Assembly: GCA_003454835.1 (NCBI GenBank)
Contig: DMTA01000428.1
Span: 1 to 10,324 of the forward strand
Direction of reading: 5' to 3'
Length of the DNA stretch: 10,324 nt
Origin: Achromobacter sp.
Lineage (GTDB): Bacteria; Pseudomonadota; Gammaproteobacteria; Burkholderiales; Burkholderiaceae_B
Shown here: piece by piece, positions 7,942 through 10,324 of the stretch
How positions within the stretch are numbered: position 1 is the first letter of the stretch
Layout: each line of letters starts with the position of its first letter
Notes under the pieces: model-generated
Told to the model about the DNA's origin: nothing
Database searches by the model: none
What the model saw: the letters and a program-made list of their open reading frames with translations, nothing else
Made by a program: the position numbers and the translations under genes

Positions 7942-8008
7942 CGGCTAATTGACCCATCCTGGGCGTATTCAGCTTTGCGGTTTTGCCCTTCTTCATTTGT
8001 ACGCTGCC

Positions 8009-8839
8009 ATGCATTTTCCTACAGTCGCCCTGATCGGCAGATACCAGGACACCGGCCTGGACACACCGCTGAGAGCCCTTGCGCACGCGCTGACGCAAGC
8101 GGGCCGGCATGTGCTGATCGACGCAGACACGGCGCGCAATACCGGGCTGACCGAATACCCCATCGCCACACTCGAGGAAATCGGCAAGACCGCCTCGCTG
8201 ACCGTGGTCATGGGCGGCGACGGCACGGTGCTGGGCGCCAGCCGGCATCTGGCGCCCTACGGCATGCCGCTGATCGGCATCAACCACGGACGCCTGGGTT
8301 TCATCACCGACATCGCCCTGCAGGACGCGCACGCCGCGCTGGCGCGGGTGCTTGAGGGTAGCTTCCAGATCGAAGACCGCATGCTGCTCGAAGGCAGCGT
8401 GTGGCGTGGCGACCAAAAGATGTATTCCGCGTCGGCGCTGAACGACGTGGTCCTGAACCGCGCGGGCCGCGGCGGCATGATCGAGGTCCGGGTCGAACTG
8501 GACGGCGCCTTCATGTACACGCAGCGCGCCGACGGCCTGATCATCGCCACCCCCACGGGATCCACCGCCTACGCGCTGTCGGCCAACGGCCCGATCCTGC
8601 ACCCCGGCATGAATGCGCTGGTGCTGGTGCCCGTGGCGCCGCAGACCCTGTCGAACCGCCCTATCGTCATCCCGGACACCGGCGTGCTCAACATGACGCT
8701 CACTGCCATGGGCCGCGTCGAAGTCGGCGCCAGCGTGCACTTCGACATGCAGACCTGGTCCGACCTGCAACCGGGCGACCGCATCGTGGTCTCCGGCAGC
8801 GACCTGTTCAAGGACGCCGAACGCGTCTCCGTCAACTGA
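8009..8839 (+). CDS. nadK: NAD kinase with a foreign C-terminus (chimeric)
   Basis: NAD kinase phosphorylates NAD to NADP in the cytoplasm. Residues 1-259 are a normal NadK: MGGDGT (catalytic GGDGT at 69-73), [12 protein letters not shown] (90-101), ALNDVVLNR (143-151) and the NAD-binding glycine-rich [15 protein letters not shown] (181-195). I chose ATG 8009 because [12 protein letters not shown] is the usual N-terminus; an in-frame ATG at 7949 would add 20 atypical residues. No clear Shine-Dalgarno sequence is visible. After LQPGDRI (253-259) the sequence becomes [17 protein letters not shown] and stops at 276. Bordetella-type NadK, as I recall it, instead continues about 35-40 more residues with a segment like RFVHPEGYSFFSTLRRKLHW. 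The gene is therefore a fusion with an adaptor-protein tail and probably encodes a non-functional enzyme if the join is real. Confidence 0.9.
   Translation: MHFPTVALIGRYQDTGLDTPLRALAHALTQAGRHVLIDADTARNTGLTEYPIATLEEIGKTASLTVVMGGDGTVLGASRHLAPYGMPLIGINHGRLGFITDIALQDAHAALARVLEGSFQIEDRMLLEGSVWRGDQKMYSASALNDVVLNRAGRGGMIEVRVELDGAFMYTQRADGLIIATPTGSTAYALSANGPILHPGMNALVLVPVAPQTLSNRPIVIPDTGVLNMTLTAMGRVEVGASVHFDMQTWSDLQPGDRIVVSGSDLFKDAERVSVN
8765..8839 (+). other. Tail of a periplasmic adaptor (membrane fusion protein) fused in frame to nadK
   Basis: The last 17 residues of the open frame, [17 protein letters not shown], are not NadK-like. They resemble the extreme C-terminus of HlyD/MacA-type membrane fusion proteins, which commonly ends G-L-x-x-G-D-R-V-V-V-S-G-x-x-x-F-x-D-A-E-R-V. 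The shared LQPGDRI words (8765-8785) fit both proteins and mark the likely crossover. The next two genes are the ATPase and permease that normally follow such an adaptor, which supports this reading. Family membership is from memory of the motif, not from a search. Confidence 0.68.
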
Positions 8840-8863
8840 CACATCCTGGAGAGAGGACACCCC

Positions 8864-9586
8864 ATGTACATGCTCGAAATGCGTTCGGTCGCCAAGGTTT
8901 TCCGTACCGAACAGGTGGAGACCCACGCACTGCGCTCGCTGGAACTGCAGGTCAAGGAAGGCGAGTTCGTCGCCGTCACCGGTCCGTCCGGCTCCGGCAA
9001 GACCACCTTCCTCAACATCGCCGGCCTGCTGGAAACCTTCACCAGCGGCACCTACATGCTCGACGGCCAGGACGTCAGCACGCTGGGCGACGATGCCCGC
9101 AGCCGCATGCGCAACCAGAAGATCGGCTTCATCTTCCAGGGCTTCAACCTGATCCCCGACCTGAACCTGTTCGACAACGTCGACGTGCCGCTGCGCTACC
9201 GCAGGATGGGCGCCGGCGAACGCCGCGAACGCATCGAGAAGGCGCTGAGCCAGGTCGGCCTGGGTTCGCGCATGAAGCACTACCCCAATGAACTCTCCGG
9301 CGGCCAGCAGCAGCGCGCCGCCATTGCCCGCGCCCTGGCCGGCAGCCCGCGCCTGCTGCTGGCCGACGAACCGACCGGCAACCTGGACACGCAGATGGCG
9401 CGTGGCGTGATGGAACTGCTGGAAGAGATCAACGCCGCCGGCACCACCATCGTCATGGTCACCCATGACCCGGAACTGGCCGCACGCGCGCAGCGCAACG
9501 TGCACATCGTCGATGGCCAGGTGACCGACCTGGTGCGTGAGCCGGTGCTGGCCACCCCGCGCCGCATCGTCGCCGTCAACGAGTGA
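8864..9586 (+). CDS. ABC exporter ATP-binding protein, MacB/LolD type
   Basis: The 240-residue ATPase contains every expected motif: Walker [10 protein letters not shown] (40-48), Q-loop FQGFNL (Gln92), signature LSGGQQQ (144-150), Walker B LLLADEP (164-170), D-loop NLD (173-175) and the switch histidine in THD (His201). The [11 protein letters not shown] segment and the [15 protein letters not shown] block place it in the MacB/LolD/FtsE branch, which powers extrusion or lipoprotein transfer rather than uptake. GAGAGG about 8 bases upstream is the ribosome binding site, 24 bases behind the adaptor-tail stop. Its closest relatives in my memory are Stenotrophomonas/Xanthomonas proteins. It would dimerise on the cytoplasmic face of the permease that follows. 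The substrate is unknown. Confidence 0.95.
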   Translation: MYMLEMRSVAKVFRTEQVETHALRSLELQVKEGEFVAVTGPSGSGKTTFLNIAGLLETFTSGTYMLDGQDVSTLGDDARSRMRNQKIGFIFQGFNLIPDLNLFDNVDVPLRYRRMGAGERRERIEKALSQVGLGSRMKHYPNELSGGQQQRAAIARALAGSPRLLLADEPTGNLDTQMARGVMELLEEINAAGTTIVMVTHDPELAARAQRNVHIVDGQVTDLVREPVLATPRRIVAVNE

Positions 9587-9596
9587 GGGCCCGACC

Positions 9597-10324
9597 ATGT
9601 TCGCCTACTACGCCCGACTGGCGGCGCGCAGCTTCCGCCGCAACAAGGTCCTGACCGCGCTGATGGTGGTTGCCATTGCGCTGGGCATCGGCGCCTCGAT
9701 GACCACCCTGACCGTCTTCCACGTGCTCTCCGGCGATCCGATCCCGGACAAGAGCGATCGCCTGTTCTATGTGCAGCTCGACCCCGGCCCCCGCGGTGGC
9801 TACGTGCCCGGCGAGGAACCCAATTCGCAGATGACCCGCTTCGATGGCGAAGCCCTGCTGCGCGAAGCCAAGGCCGAGCGCCAGGCGCTGATGAGCGGCG
9901 GCGGCGGCACCATCGAGCCGGACGGCAGCACCCTGCAGCCGTTCTCGATCGATACGCGCTGGACCTCGGCTGATTTCTTCCCGATGTTCGACGTGCCGAT
10001 GCAGTACGGCCGTGCCTGGACGCGCCAGGACGACGACCGCCGCGCCCGCGTGGTGGTCATCTCCAAGGCCCTGAACGACAAGCTGTACCAGGGCGGCAAC
10101 AGCGTCGGCAAGGACATCCGCATGGATGGCCAGAGCTTCCGCATCGTCGGCGTGATGAAGGAATGGAATCCCGAACCGCAGTTCTTCGACCTCACCACCG
10201 GCAGCTTCGGCAAGGACGAAGATCTGCTGCTGCCGATGTCGACCTCGATGGACCTGAAGCTGGGCAGCAACGGCAACATGAACTGCTTCGGCGAAAACCC
10301 CGACGGCGACAGCTATTCGGTGAA
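9597..10324 (+). CDS. MacB/FtsX-type ABC permease, N-terminal part (runs off the window)
   Basis: The frame is open from ATG 9597 to the end of the window (242 codons and two bases). It starts [20 protein letters not shown], a short amphipathic, basic cytoplasmic segment, then one membrane helix (about 18-42, [22 protein letters not shown]). A long periplasmic domain follows (MacB_PCD-like) with [18 protein letters not shown] and a [13 protein letters not shown] block typical of MacB-family permeases. The three C-terminal membrane helices lie beyond the window. The ATG is 10 bases after the ATPase stop. Together with the ATPase and the adaptor tail it forms a tripartite exporter operon; one or more further permease genes may follow. 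Confidence 0.88.
   Translation, partial: MFAYYARLAARSFRRNKVLTALMVVAIALGIGASMTTLTVFHVLSGDPIPDKSDRLFYVQLDPGPRGGYVPGEEPNSQMTRFDGEALLREAKAERQALMSGGGGTIEPDGSTLQPFSIDTRWTSADFFPMFDVPMQYGRAWTRQDDDRRARVVVISKALNDKLYQGGNSVGKDIRMDGQSFRIVGVMKEWNPEPQFFDLTTGSFGKDEDLLLPMSTSMDLKLGSNGNMNCFGENPDGDSYSV

Noticed and set aside
7949..8008. Twenty extra N-terminal residues of NadK
   Set aside because: [12 protein letters not shown] at 8009 is the usual start in this group, and the extension would begin at the expected transcription start itself.
7868..9598. 577-codon N-terminal extension of HrcA (or a separate large minus-strand protein)
   Set aside because: It is antisense to nadK and the ABC ATPase, rich in His/Gly/Ala/Gln as such shadows are, and HrcA has its normal N-terminus at 7867. 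It also crosses the suspected chimeric join.

Overview
The window is high-GC bacterial DNA. Most of it (about 700-8785) reads like a betaproteobacterium of the family Alcaligenaceae (Achromobacter/Bordetella-like). I judge this from recalled protein similarity (HrcA, HemH, the NadK N-terminus, a DUF4148 protein) and from the gene order nadK / hrcA-hemH-grpE-dnaK-dnaJ; no database search was possible.

Layout. At the left edge is the last part of an IS110-family transposase (2-133), followed by about 580 bp with no convincing gene. Next is a small secreted DUF4148 protein (716-997, +), which converges on a long minus-strand heat-shock cluster across a bidirectional terminator. Read on the minus strand, the cluster is hrcA (repressor), hemH (ferrochelatase), a small acidic protein with a duplicated FPASDPVA motif, grpE, a thioredoxin-like protein, dnaK and dnaJ. 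Two good sigma-32-type promoters are visible. One lies in front of grpE. The other lies in front of dnaK, with its -35 hexamer overlapping the stop codon of the thioredoxin-like gene. DnaK, DnaJ and GrpE form the complete Hsp70 machine. HrcA is a second heat-shock regulator, but no CIRCE operator is visible here.

Diverging from hrcA is nadK (8009-8839, +). Its first about 259 residues are an ordinary NAD kinase. After the sequence LQPGDRI it changes into what looks like the C-terminal tail of a periplasmic adaptor (HlyD/MacA-like membrane fusion protein), and the usual NadK C-terminus is missing. It is followed directly by a MacB/LolD-type ABC ATPase and the start of a MacB/FtsX-type permease, both of which look like Xanthomonadaceae (Stenotrophomonas/Xanthomonas) proteins. 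The gene order adaptor-ATPase-permease is normal for such an exporter, so the right 1.5 kb appears to be a different genome or locus joined in frame inside nadK at a short shared sequence.

This junction is the most important observation in the window. The simplest explanation is a chimeric assembly or contamination joined at a shared k-mer. A real recombination event is less likely, because it would damage an essential gene. I found no clear new biological system. The remaining interest is in regulatory architecture (a promoter embedded in a stop codon, intergenic hairpins, a 24-bp perfect palindrome) and in small uncharacterised proteins.
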